The notes below the pieces were generated by a model, which was not told the DNA's origin, made no database searches, and was given only the letters and a program-made list of their open reading frames with translations. Position numbers and translations under genes: made by a program. From Stephanodiscus triporus (lineage: Eukaryota; Bacillariophyta; Thalassiosirophyceae; Thalassiosirales; Thalassiosiraceae), in contig JALLAZ010000422.1 of assembly GCA_036939755.1 (NCBI GenBank), positions 1 to 15,710 on the forward strand: a DNA stretch of 15,710 nt, read 5' to 3'. Positions 7,160 through 15,710 of the stretch are shown piece after piece (the first letter of the stretch is position 1; each line of letters opens with the position of its first letter).

Positions 7160-8627
7160 TTATGTAAACAAATAAAATGACACCCTACACTCCCCCCTCG
7201 TCTTCGTCGTCGTCTCTCTCGTCGTTGTCATTGTGTTGTCGTCGAACATATCATCTTCATCAAAAATATAATTATCCTCCTCATTATTGTCATCTGCCCA
7301 TACGTCATCGTCGTCATCATCATCATTGCCAACGCCGTTGTCGTCGTCATCATCATCGCCGTCGTCGCCTCCGTTGGCCAGCCCGTTGGGGAACCAGTCC
7401 TACGCTGTCTTCCTCCATGCATTACGTAGAATCCCCCTTTTTTTGATCGCCATCTCCCAAAATGCCGGCGTTACCCACTCAACCACCTCCGCGCACGTCA
7501 CATTGCGAATCGTTTGTCGTGTCAATGAGGTCCATCATCCACTCCTCCCACTGCCGGCGGACGCACGCCTTGAATGGCTTGTTGATGCCCACATCTAGGG
7601 GCCGACACAAGCCTGTTCAGCCGCCCGGGATGTGGATCACCTTGATCCCGAGCAACGCAATCTGCGACACGACCGATGCCATCATGTGGCATCGGTATGA
7701 GTCAAGAAGGATGACGGGAACGATGCCTGGAGGGGGGGGGTTCGCCGAGAGATAGGGGGCGAGAACCTGCTCTACCCAAATGAGCATGCAGCGCTCGTCC
7801 ATCCACGCAGCCTCCTGGCATGCGTAGATGGATGTTGGGTCGAGGGTGGGGAGTTCTTTTTGCGCAATGCGCCCATTCAGCTTACCTTTAAAAATTATCA
7901 TCGGCATCAAAAAGTCACCGGCAGCCATCACGGTAAGTGCCGCCATTGCTTGTTTCGTCTCATCGGTCATCTTCCGCACATTTACCATTTTTATACCATG
8001 CTTTGCAAGCGTTTTGGAGCTTTGGTACGAAAACAAAAGAGGCATCTGGTTCATGTTCCAGATGTAACTCGGATTGCGATGAGCGCCGACGAGAAGCAGA
8101 CGAGTTTCGACGATGAAGTCCGTCGCCTCGTCGACGACCTCCTGTGGAGCACGTGTAGCCTCGTTCGTCCGCTGGCGGTAAACATATTTATGCTTGCGCA
8201 TAAAATGCTGAACCGCCTTGTAACAAGCGTTGAGCGTTTTGGGGCCAAACGTTGACCGGAGCAAGGACGATGTCTTAAATGCAACAAGGGTGCAACAAAG
8301 GCTGATCCCCTGCTCTCGGCGAGCAAAAATCCACTGGAGCAGCTCCTCCTCAATAGAGTGGAGCTGCTCATTGGGCCCATTTACTATGGCAAACTTACGC
8401 AATATTTTGTTTGCACGGAGCCTCGTGATATCCTTCTTCCACTGGGACAGAAGACTCTTGTCAATACTGAGCTCCTCCACCGCTGTGTTGAGGGAGAGGT
8501 TTCTATCCAACTGGAGCCGACCATACTCCTCAAGGAAGGAGCGAACGAGGCATTGCAAGAGGGGAAGGACAGATGCAGGATGTGAGTATTCAGAGGTGTG
8601 CCAAATTTGGCCATCCCAAAAATACAT
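7160..8627 (-). pseudogene. pogo-like DDE transposase (CENP-B/Tigger/Jerky type), inactivated
   Basis: Start ATG 8627. Residues 43-70 look like a psq/CENP-B-type helix-turn-helix. Residues 88-170 resemble the second CENP-B-type DNA-binding helix region. The DDE core follows: YIWNMNQMPLLFSY (190-201), LMPMIIFKGK (240-249), VILLDSYRCH (305-314), and after a stop TGLCRPLDVGINKPFK. The first catalytic Asp is Asn (N193); D309 and the later D345 are kept. TGA at 7617-7619 replaces the Cys of the usual GGCTGLC motif. A frameshift follows near 7510-7520 before IRNVTCAEVVEWV. TAG at 7400-7402 sits where RKTGYEWF-like proteins have Tyr. The shifted frame continues through an Asp-rich acidic tail to TAA 7160-7162. 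The missing Asp plus three frame breaks mean it cannot be active. Family assignment is secure; the subfamily is not. Confidence 0.85.
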
Positions 8628-8708
8628 CTACTCCCCGGCACACCAAATCAGGAACAAGTATGGTGTGAGCCGTAGAGAGGCAGAAAAAAATATTTTTTAA
8701 TTCCTACG

Positions 8709-8806
8709 TTGCCTTATTTATCTGACCCCGAAAACTAATTAAGAGAGTTTTAGACCTTCGCACTTGGGACTTTAGGTGTTGCTTATGCCCTGGCTTTTAC
8801 GGTAGT
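8709..8806 (-). repeat. Right terminal and subterminal inverted repeat of the transposon
   Basis: Read on the minus strand: ACTACCGTAAAAGCC, then AGGGCATAAGCAAC (8791-8778), then after a longer spacer CGGGG and TAAATAAGGCAA (8720-8709). The order of motifs is the same as at the left end. The second 14-mer copy is reduced to CGGGG. Confidence 0.6.
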
Positions 8807-9037
8807 TAAGGTGAGCATTTTTTTAGCCAGATGAAATAAAACATATTTTGCATATAGTCACCATGATTTTTTCTCTTGATGACTGTGTCAATCCAGCACA
8901 CCTAATTTTCTCTTGCCACAGCCTCTGCTCTGGGTTTCTTCTTGCTTCTTGCAGTTTCTGGCAACCTTGGCATTTAACATGCAGACCAATTTAGGAACTA
9001 AATTACTTTCTAGATATCCCAACCTTCTGACTACCCT

Positions 9038-9138
9038 ACCAGGCCTAAGTCCAGACATTGGCATGGTGCACATTTTTTGTACAGACCCACTATCCACTAT
9101 AAAAATGTGTACCAGGCTCTACACCAGACGTAGGCATG
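9038..9138. repeat. 28-bp imperfect direct repeat
   Basis: ACCAGGC, CCAGAC and GGCATG occur in the same order and at the same spacing at 9038-9065 and 9111-9138 (21 of 28 identical). On the minus strand both copies can be read as TMPxSG(V/L)xPG-like peptides, but in different frames. Confidence 0.4.
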
Positions 9139-9691
9139 ATAGTTGTCTGGTATGAGGAAATCATCATCATCATATCATGGTGGGATTGATGAAGGAGAGA
9201 CAGTGGCCATTCTCCAACATTCAACTCACAAAAAATGCATTTCCATCCAAATTTATTTATTCAAAATTCTCCATTGCAATCCTTACCTCTTCCATGACAA
9301 AGTCAAGTCAGAATAGGCACACAACACACCTGAGATGTGTATTACATATCAGCAATACAGGGATGGATTCTACTTTGATACTTGTTGGTCTCAAATGTGT
9401 GTTGTTCAGTAATTTAAGGTAGTCTGGTTCCAACCTAACATGCCTTACATACTACTAAAAAATAGAGGCAACTCTGGCGAGAATGTGAAAATCAGATGCT
9501 GGCATCGTGAGGTACATTCCGATGACCAGCAACCAGCATCAGCATGACCTAGCCCATCTCAAGCTAGGAGCAATGGATGAAGTGAGGTTGTTGGTGGACC
9601 CCAGCAAGCTTATTTTCAGCGAGATATGGAATTTATGAGTATTCCAAATTAATAAAAAGACCTGGCAAATTCTAACCAGAGCAGGAAATTG

Positions 9692-9868
9692 ATGGAAGAT
9701 CAGCTGCAGCTGATAGACACGAAATTCATGGATTTGAGATCAAAACTTGCACTTTCCTGGACAGTCTCAGACCGAGCTCATTCTGAACAAAAAGGACAAA
9801 ATGAGGAACTGAACAGGCTGCTACAGATGGAATTCTCCATGATTCCACGCTTTGATGGGTCAAAATGA
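9692..9868 (+). other. Short open frame, 58 residues, uncertain
   Basis: Reads MEDQLQLIDTKFMDLRSKLA and later EELNRLLQMEFSMIPRFDG before TGA 9866-9868. The heptad-like hydrophobic spacing suggests a coiled coil. Beyond the stop the same frame stays open (EDFGVKCGHDCSS...) until TAA near 9976, so TGA may replace a sense codon in a decayed gene. No start signal or family is recognised. Confidence 0.2.
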
Positions 9869-10154
9869 GAAGATTTTGGAGTGAAATGTGGACATGACTG
9901 TTCCTCCCATATATGTGCTTCACGTATTTCTTATGTATTGATTCCCTCAACAATATTAAAGGTAATATTGTATTAATGAAGATGCTGCAGCTGTATGCAA
10001 TTTTGGTCCTGATAGCACCAGTGATGGGCAAGGGCAGAAGTAGTGTTGCAGCTACTATAGCACTTAATAAATCCTTATATGCAATGAAGAAAGGACAAAA
10101 AACAAGTGTTCTCTTAACATCTACTCTAACATTCAATGCTACAGAGTTGTTTGC

Positions 10155-13100
10155 TTAACGACTGAGACTGACCCTCCCACCTCTGTATACAACTGCTTGC
10201 TCAGCTGCCAAGACTCTACCAAAGTCCTTGGTTGTCACACGGATTGATGGAAATAGCTTGCTTTTACTCAACTCTTCCTTGTAGCTGGAGTAGTTTAGAA
10301 ACAAATCCTCCCACTCAACAAGGGACGAAGCAAATTCGCTCGATGATGGTGTTTCTGATAGATTTAATACCTTCTGATTTCCAATTTTCCTGGACCGAGT
10401 TAGCAGAGATGCAATGCGCTTTTGCAAGCCGCCAGTTTGAGCAGCCGACACCAAAATTGAAGAGTAGAAAGCCGAGTCTACAGATAGCTTTCGCCTTTCC
10501 AAAGAGTCTAGCACAAATAAAAGAAACGCAAATGTGCGGTCTGATAGCTCCGAATCAATTCTTTTCCTCATCGCCGCAGAGGTAAGTGGCATGTCACTCT
10601 GAAGATTAAGGGCTTCAGTAATCGCCTTAAACGTCAACTTAGACGGAATGTATCCAGATTGGAGTAAACCAGACTTTAATTATGGGCAGAGTAATTTTTA
10701 GCATTCGTCAATTAATTGTTTCAAAAAGAACAAAATGAAGACTTACCAACGCCTCACGAGCAACATTAAATTCACGGGAATACAAAGCTTCCTGTATCAG
10801 ATCATTGTAACCAGACATTACCTGCTTACCCGTGAGCCCCTTCTGCCCACTTCGATGGTCAGTTATAAGCTCCAATGCCACATCAAATTTTCCCGCAAGG
10901 CACAGTGCCCGAAGTCCAACTGAAATGGCATAGCTGTCCGGATTCTTAATCGTCAAAAAGATTTTGGCAGCGGTGCCATAATTTCTGCCAGCAATGCACG
11001 CTCCCATGAGTGCCGTCAAAGTCTTTTCGTTTGGTTTAACGCCTGCAAGGTTCATCCTGGACACGAGGTCCAGCGCCCTTTCATGGTCACCCAGAGCAGC
11101 AGCTGCGGATATTGCTGTCGTGTATAGTTGGACGTTTTCAGTAAGTGCCGCGGTGCGCTCATCGGTACATGCACTCTCAAATAAAGTAAGACATGGTCCT
11201 GGTTTGTTGGCTTTCAACAGTCCGTTCATTAGCAGTCCATACGTCATGGAATCAGGTGAGACTCGTGCCTTCTCCATCTCGTTCACAAGATCCTTCGCCT
11301 CGAACAGTCTATTGGCATTACTGAGAGATTCGATAATATTATTGTAGGTAACAAGATCGGGTTGAATGCCAATCCACTTCATGTCATCGAGAAGGTCCAG
11401 TGCCTTTTCTAGGTCACCACTCTTGATGGATGCCTTGATGAGAGCAGTGAAGGATACTCTATCTGGCTTAAGGCTTGATTTCTTCAAACTCTGGAACACA
11501 TCAAAGGCATTTTGGTATTGTCCCGCCATGGCAAATGCATCAATCATGATATTATATGTCACTAAATTCTTCGCAGGCTTCCCGAGCGGTGGGTTGTTCG
11601 GTGGGTTGTTCAGTGGCGGATTCGGCATGTTATCAAAAATTTTCGCCGCCGCGCGAAGACCCTCCTTCGTTCCTCGTTTCGCCGCAGCCGAAAGGGCAAT
11701 GTTGTACATTCGGGTGTCAGGCAGCATGTTCAAGGGGTCGCCCCACCCTGACCACGATCGTGATTTTTCCCCTTTGATGTAAAATTCAGTCTTCCCTTCC
11801 ACAGCAGCAAGGACTCGTAATGCAGATTCATAGTCGCCACGGATGGCGTGTGCGTGAAGAAGAGCTGATATGTTGAAGATATTAAGGGCAGTCATGTCCG
11901 CAGACAGCTTGCCGCCGTAAATACGCTCTACCTCTTTCTCGGATCCATCCCCTGCCAAGCCAAATACTTCCTCAAAAATTGTTATTGCCTTGGCGGCATC
12001 GCTGCAAGTGTTGTATGCTTTCATGATAAGATTCAGTGTCTTTCCGTCAAGGACGGCTGATGCGTCCATAACCGCTTCAAGGACACGATCAGCAACTTTG
12101 ATATTCTTTGTTACTTCATTCCTGGCAATATAAGTTCGAAGTAAATCACGAGATCGAGACAGCAACATCTTCCGTTGCATCTGAGTCGCTGTGGACGATG
12201 AAGACAACGCAGATTCAGCGGCTGATTTTCCAGCCTGGCGAAAGCCAACGACGGCGTTAGTAGAGGCTGCAGGAGCTGTTGGTGGTTGCTTGGAAGTCAC
12301 AGTCGTCTCATCAACTTCGCTGATGGGTTCAAACGAAATTCTTACTGGTTGTCCAGGTAGACGGCTTGTCACAGCAGACGTGAGACCATCAACACTGTAG
12401 ACATCCCACATCTGCGCACCGACAGAAGACTCAACGGAGACAACGCGGTCACCCACTCGTAGATTATTTTTTACAACAGGCGCGGCTTTGTCGGAAATGC
12501 CCATGATGGTCACGTACCCATCGTCTGTTTCTGTGAAAAGAATTCGATGGGACAGAGTGGATAATTGTCAGAAAAAAAAAGCATTAACAAAGTCGGGCAC
12601 CATCGATCGATCTCTGCAGGCAAATTACATTTTGAGTCTCACCCTCCACATTAATCCCAATGGGACGCAACAGCGACAACTCAAAACTCTGCACGGTCTC
12701 CGCACCATCCCCCTCCTCCGACGCCAAACGACGGAATTCAAAATCCATCGTGGGCAAAATGACCTTCCGCGATGAAATAGCCGACCGCACCCCATCCAAC
12801 GTGCTCTTGGGCCAGAGCTTGCTGCCGATCGTTGCCGACGTAGCTATCAGTATATCCCCGGCCCGAACACCAGATTGCCAGGCTAAACCTCCCCGTGCTA
12901 CCGAGGAGACAACAACGCCGTCGAATGATTCCTTCATTATTTCGAGGGAGCTGTTCTGCAACACTTGCACGGAACCTGTAACTTGCGCGTTCTCCTCTCC
13001 GTCGACGCTGCGACCTTGCACTTCATCCTCGAATGATTGGAACCGCATGGTATCCACATCCAACGCCAACTCCGACAATTTCCTTCCGCTGTACACCTGA

Positions 13101-13588
13101 CGTAATGACATGCCTATGGTATTCGACACGGCTATTTCTTGTCCCTTCGCCACAAGCGTTGCCAGGGCCTCGACCCGACTCGCGCCATCACCCCCACTTT
13201 CCTCATAAGCTGAGGGCGAAGGAGGCTGGACCAATGAGCCAGTGAGGGGCAGGGTGATTTGATAATTTGACGTGCGAGCACGCTGCAGACGAGCGACGCG
13301 ACGCTTCTCCTTCTTGGCCAACAAGGCATCAACCTCCGCTTGATTGTCCTCTGGAATGTCTAGAAGATTCGCAGTTGATGGAAAAGAGGGCAGCACTACA
13401 CTCTGATCATCAAAATTTTCGGCAAATTCATCGTAAGGAATGGCTGAGTATCGCCGACTGTTGCTACGAGGACTGCTTGTTTTTGGATTTTTCCTAAAGA
13501 GATTGATAAATGCGGACGAAGTTGTCACTGCGGCGCCCACTTCTGATGTGGATAGTATTACTAACGCCGCGGATGTGTATTTCACCAT
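10155..13588 (-). CDS. Plastid-predicted PDZ-PDZ-PPR protein, 1070 residues, three exons
   Basis: Exons are 13588-12643, 12530-10747 and 10637-10155 (946, 1784 and 483 nt, in frame throughout, stop TAA). Donors GTGAGA and GTAAGT and acceptors TTCACAG and TCTAAG fit GT-AG introns. Residues 1-27 form a hydrophobic leader ending TTSSAF, resembling the diatom ASAF plastid signal. A Ser/Arg-rich transit-like stretch follows. PDZ1 is about 222-287 (GVVVSSVARGGLAWQSGVRA, GDILIAT). PDZ2, about 305-383, spans intron 1 (GYVTIMGISDKAAPV, LRVGDRVVSV). From about 475 to 905 there are eight to ten 35-residue PPR units, for example YNIMIDAFAMAGQYQNAFDV and YNNIIESLSNANRLFEAKDL. Exon 3 continues with helical repeats and a basic tail. 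PPR arrays bind organelle RNA in a base-specific way; PDZ modules bind peptides or proteases. A plastid RNA-processing or translation factor is inferred. Confidence 0.85.
10638..10746 (-). other. Intron 2 of the PDZ-PPR gene (109 bp)
   Basis: Donor GTAAGT follows GCGTTG and acceptor CTAAG precedes TTGACG. Removing it joins FNVAREAL to LTFKAITEALN in phase 0. Retention would end the protein after about 12 extra residues. Confidence 0.85.
12531..12642 (-). other. Intron 1 of the PDZ-PPR gene (112 bp)
   Basis: Donor GTGAGA follows GTGGAGG. Acceptor TTTTCACAG comes after a T-rich tract. The join splits a Glu codon (G/AA) and restores the PDZ2 sequence GINVEETDDGYVTIMG. Confidence 0.9.
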
Positions 13589-13956
13589 GATAGTTCACCT
13601 TTTGTTCAATACTATGCATGCGGAGAGGTGAGCCTTGCACTCTCTCTATCTCGGTGTGTGGGGATGCCGCTGTTCTTCCCTCGTCAGCGGCGGCGGCTGT
13701 CTGTGTGAGCTGGAGGGGAGAGCGTGTGTACGTTCGTATGTGTAGATACCATACGATAGTACCATAATATCGTTCATACGTGTTGTTGAAGCAGCTTCCT
13801 GGATATTCTCCCTCGGGTGACGGAAATAGATAAGTAGGAGTACAACATTTATTTAATTAGAGAGGTATTTAAGACGTAATGTAACATGGTACCATAGTAA
13901 CCATATCACTATGGTCGCCAGAATAACAGAGAGACGCGCGAGGAAACAAAACCACG
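13589..13956. promoter_or_regulatory. Divergent intergenic region between the PDZ-PPR and HA-repeat genes
   Basis: This 368-bp region lies between two genes pointing away from each other. It contains TACCATA twice around 13747-13767 and the palindromic ATGGT/ACCAT cluster at 13886-13915. The middle is AT-rich. No TATA box is assigned. Confidence 0.45.
13886..13915. promoter_or_regulatory. Palindromic cluster of ATGGT/ACCAT half-sites
   Basis: The 30 bases hold a perfect 10-bp palindrome ATGGTACCAT (13886-13895) and an overlapping inverted pair ACCATAGT/ACTATGGT (13891-13898 and 13908-13915). They lie 41 bp before the ATG of the HA-repeat gene. This fits a dimeric transcription-factor site or a 5' UTR hairpin; neither is shown. 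Confidence 0.4.
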
Positions 13957-15504
13957 ATGGAAACCGCCGGTGTTTGTAACAACGACTCCAACGCTTACGA
14001 TGCTCTCGCGGCGGACGTGACCGCGCAAGCTGCCCAAGCGATTGCGGCGTCGGCTTCGTCTTATAACATTCCTGCCGGCGGCATCGTTACTCATGATGCT
14101 TATGCGGGGTTTGCGAATTATGTCGCTGCCGCACAAAACCGTACGGCAGGTATAGAATTCATGGTATTTGACGCATCAACGGTCGCGCCCGGTAACTCGG
14201 ATCTGCTACCGGTCGCTGTGCATGGTATGGAAAATGTTGGCTGTCATACCGAAGCTCTTGTGTTTCCCGAAGAAGCACACAACAAAAACACTGGTCCTAG
14301 TGGACGGCAAATAATGGATGCAGTCATCGAGGAACACAAGCGAGCGCTGGCAGACCTGAACCAGGCTGAGGAGGAATTCAAACGCGCAGAAGAGCGATTG
14401 GTCAAGGCAAAAGAATACAAATCGACCCTAGACGCGCATGTGAATGCCGTCGCGGAATCGACGGTTGAGGAATTACTCGGCGAAAACAATAGATGGAATG
14501 AGATGTTTCGTGTCCTTGTTGAATATAAACGTGTAAATGGTCATTGCCACGTGATGAGGAATCCGAATAGGAATAAATCAATGGAGCGGAAGCATAATTC
14601 ATCGGAAAATTCTAGCTTGCAATCATTGAGGACATGGGTTGGCCAAGTCAGACTCGACGCCCGAAGTTCTGCAGGCCATCCTAACTGCCTAGAGCCGTAC
14701 AAAATTATTGCCCTCAACAGGTAAATCACTATTTATTGAATATGACGATAGCTTGGTGCGATTGGAAGAAAAACTACTACCACAATGATTGTTATCACCC
14801 TCACCCTGCCCTCCACAGGTTGGGATTTGATTGGGAACCCCGTGAAAGCTACTGGATGACCATGTTTGAACAGCTCAAATCCTACCTCAAAAAGAGTGGG
14901 GGTAAGATGCCGCCGCGATTCGTTAATAATCAAAAGTTTGCACTGGGACAGTGGTGTGACACCCAGTTGGATAGTTATCGAAAGTTTCGTTCTGGAAAGA
15001 GTGCGGCGTATATTTCTCAGGAGAAAATTGATATGTTGAACCAGATTGGGTAATTTTTTCTACGATGTTGTTTCTGTGCTGCTCGCTTCTTGCATTTTTT
15101 TCACCTTCTCTGTTGTGTGGCGTTTACTTTTTGCTGCTTTTCATATCATAAAATCAAGCTTTATATGGGATAAACGAGGTCAAATGTGGAAAGAGAATTA
15201 CGAACGATTGAAAGAATTCAAAGCACAGCACGGACACTGTAATGCAACTGCTTCCAATAACGGACGAGATAAGTCATTTGGGATGTGGGTAACAAAGCAG
15301 AAAAGAAAGTACGCCAATTGGAAAGAAGGGGAAACAGAAAGCCAGGAATTCAGCCTCACTGACGAGCAGGCTGCACTCATGGATCTGATTGGATTTGGTG
15401 AATGTGTGGAGACAGATGGGAGGAAGTTTCGAAGAATTGAACGGCAGGAGAATGCATCTAAAGTTACCGATGGACACCAACTGCAACATCAACGAAAGCT
15501 TTGA
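13957..15504 (+). CDS. Three-repeat helicase-associated (HA) domain protein, 446 residues
   Basis: Exons are 13957-14720, 14819-15049 and 15159-15504, ending at TGA 15502-15504. Introns of 98 and 109 bp have GT-AG ends, each splits a codon after two bases, and each join restores a conserved GF motif. The N-terminal 115 residues are Ala-rich without a known domain. Residues 120-165 form a charged coiled coil. Three helicase-associated units follow: about 180-261 (WNEMFRVLVEYKRVNGHCHV, LGFDWE), 264-335 (YWMTMFEQLKSYLKKSGG, IGFIWD) and 337-410 (MWKENYERLKEFKAQHGHCN, LIGFGE). Each has the W-x3-Y/F-x2-L pattern, a G-x-C/M core and a closing (I/L)GF. No helicase motor is present. Known HA domains are three-helix nucleic-acid-binding modules often found beside DEAD/H helicases, and expanded alone in diatoms. 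A DNA- or RNA-binding role is inferred. Confidence 0.85.
14721..14818 (+). other. Intron 1 of the HA-repeat gene (98 bp)
   Basis: Donor GTAAAT follows AACAG and acceptor CCACAG precedes GTTGGG. The join makes an AGG codon and restores ALNRLGFDWE at the end of the first HA unit. Confidence 0.9.
15050..15158 (+). other. Intron 2 of the HA-repeat gene (109 bp)
   Basis: Donor GTAATT follows CAGATTGG and acceptor ATCAAG precedes CTTTAT. The join makes GGC and restores NQIGFIWDKRG between the second and third HA units. Confidence 0.85.
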
Positions 15505-15710
15505 GCGTCGGTATTGGGTTGTTCTGTTGATAAAAACATGACACTAAAATCCAGCTTTTCGAGACGGTAGATAATAATATCGTACTCTATTATTATGTTG
15601 TGTATTTTTACAATCGTACTATCGATAAACAAAATTATGCCGCGCCGACCAGGCACACCCATATCTGCATACCAGCTAACGACTGTCTGTAACTAGCGGT
15701 ACAGGCAGGC

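Larger units (their letters stand above)
6010..8806. mobile_element. Decayed pogo/Tc1-mariner-type DNA transposon with two convergent genes
   Basis: The left end (TA)CTACCATAAGTTGGGGCATAAG matches the inverted right end (TA)ACTACCGTAAAAGCCAGGGCATAAG with few differences. TA dinucleotides, the usual Tc1/mariner target duplication, flank both. A second inverted match lies inside: TAAATAAGGCAA at 6059-6070 against its complement at 8709-8720. The roughly 2.8 kb between the ends holds a broken RanBP2 zinc-finger gene (plus) and a broken DDE transposase gene (minus), tail to tail with about 40 bp between them. The element sits between the 5' side of the RING-Tudor gene and the 3' side of the PDZ-PPR gene. 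Exact ends could be off by a base: the right end has one extra base before TA. That the two genes moved as a unit is inference from their shared ends. Confidence 0.65.
8807..10154. other. AT-richer region without a convincing gene
   Basis: The base composition is clearly lower in GC than the flanking genes. Open frames on both strands are short and interrupted. A 28-bp imperfect direct repeat is present (9038-9065 and 9111-9138). A short coiled-coil-like open frame lies at 9692-9868. The 3' untranslated region of the PDZ-PPR gene must lie at the right-hand end. The region may be eroded transposon sequence, but no reverse transcriptase, integrase or gag motif was recognised. Confidence 0.5.

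Noticed and set aside
7828..8700. Several plus-strand open frames across the transposase
   Set aside because: They are antisense shadows of the minus-strand DDE transposase.
9726..10136. Minus-strand open frame of 136 codons downstream of the PDZ-PPR stop
   Set aside because: No domain and atypical composition; it overlaps a plus-strand frame with a better codon pattern and is probably chance in AT-rich 3' flank.
9913..10158. Plus-strand open frame of 81 codons overlapping the PDZ-PPR stop codon
   Set aside because: No recognisable motif, and it runs antisense into the 3' end of a well-supported gene. Kept only as part of the unresolved gap.
1..15710. tRNA, rRNA or CRISPR array
   Set aside because: No T-loop and acceptor-stem pairing, no rRNA-like block, and no regularly spaced repeat-spacer array were seen on either strand.

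Overview
The window looks like nuclear DNA of a stramenopile alga, most likely a diatom. The pointers are short GT-AG introns of about 100 bp, a precursor with a hydrophobic leader ending in an S-A-F motif (the diatom type of plastid targeting), a helicase-associated-repeat protein without a helicase, a System III cytochrome c heme lyase, and abundant GAC/GTC-type triplet microsatellites. No bacterial operon structure, tRNA, rRNA or CRISPR array was seen. All gene calls come from reading the sequence; none was checked against a database.

Layout, left to right. (1) 1-613 is low-complexity, GC-rich DNA with a degenerate inverted plus direct repeat. (2) 614-1979 (minus) is a recognisable but disrupted holocytochrome c synthase (heme lyase) gene. 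It carries an 11-bp tandem duplication, a 101-bp interruption between 7-bp direct repeats, and an in-frame TGA. (3) 2215-2710 (plus) is a probable two-exon microprotein gene, divergent from the heme lyase. (4) 2711-3404 is intergenic and repeat-rich. (5) 3405-5849 (minus) encodes an 814-residue protein with a RING-like N-terminus, a Tudor-like middle and an unassigned C-terminal domain. (6) 6010-8806 is interpreted as one decayed DNA transposon of the pogo/Tc1-mariner kind, with imperfect terminal inverted repeats and TA dinucleotides at both ends. It holds two convergent broken genes: a RanBP2-type zinc-finger protein (plus) and a DDE transposase (minus). (7) 8807-10154 is AT-richer DNA with no convincing gene. 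(8) 10155-13588 (minus) is a three-exon gene for a predicted plastid PDZ-PDZ-PPR protein of 1070 residues; both introns restore frame exactly. (9) 13957-15504 (plus) is a three-exon gene for a 446-residue protein with three helicase-associated repeats.

The host genes form no obvious pathway. Two likely act in organelles (heme lyase in mitochondria, PDZ-PPR in plastid RNA metabolism), and two are probably nucleic-acid or chromatin associated. The most interesting items are the two-gene transposon and the PDZ-PDZ-PPR fusion.
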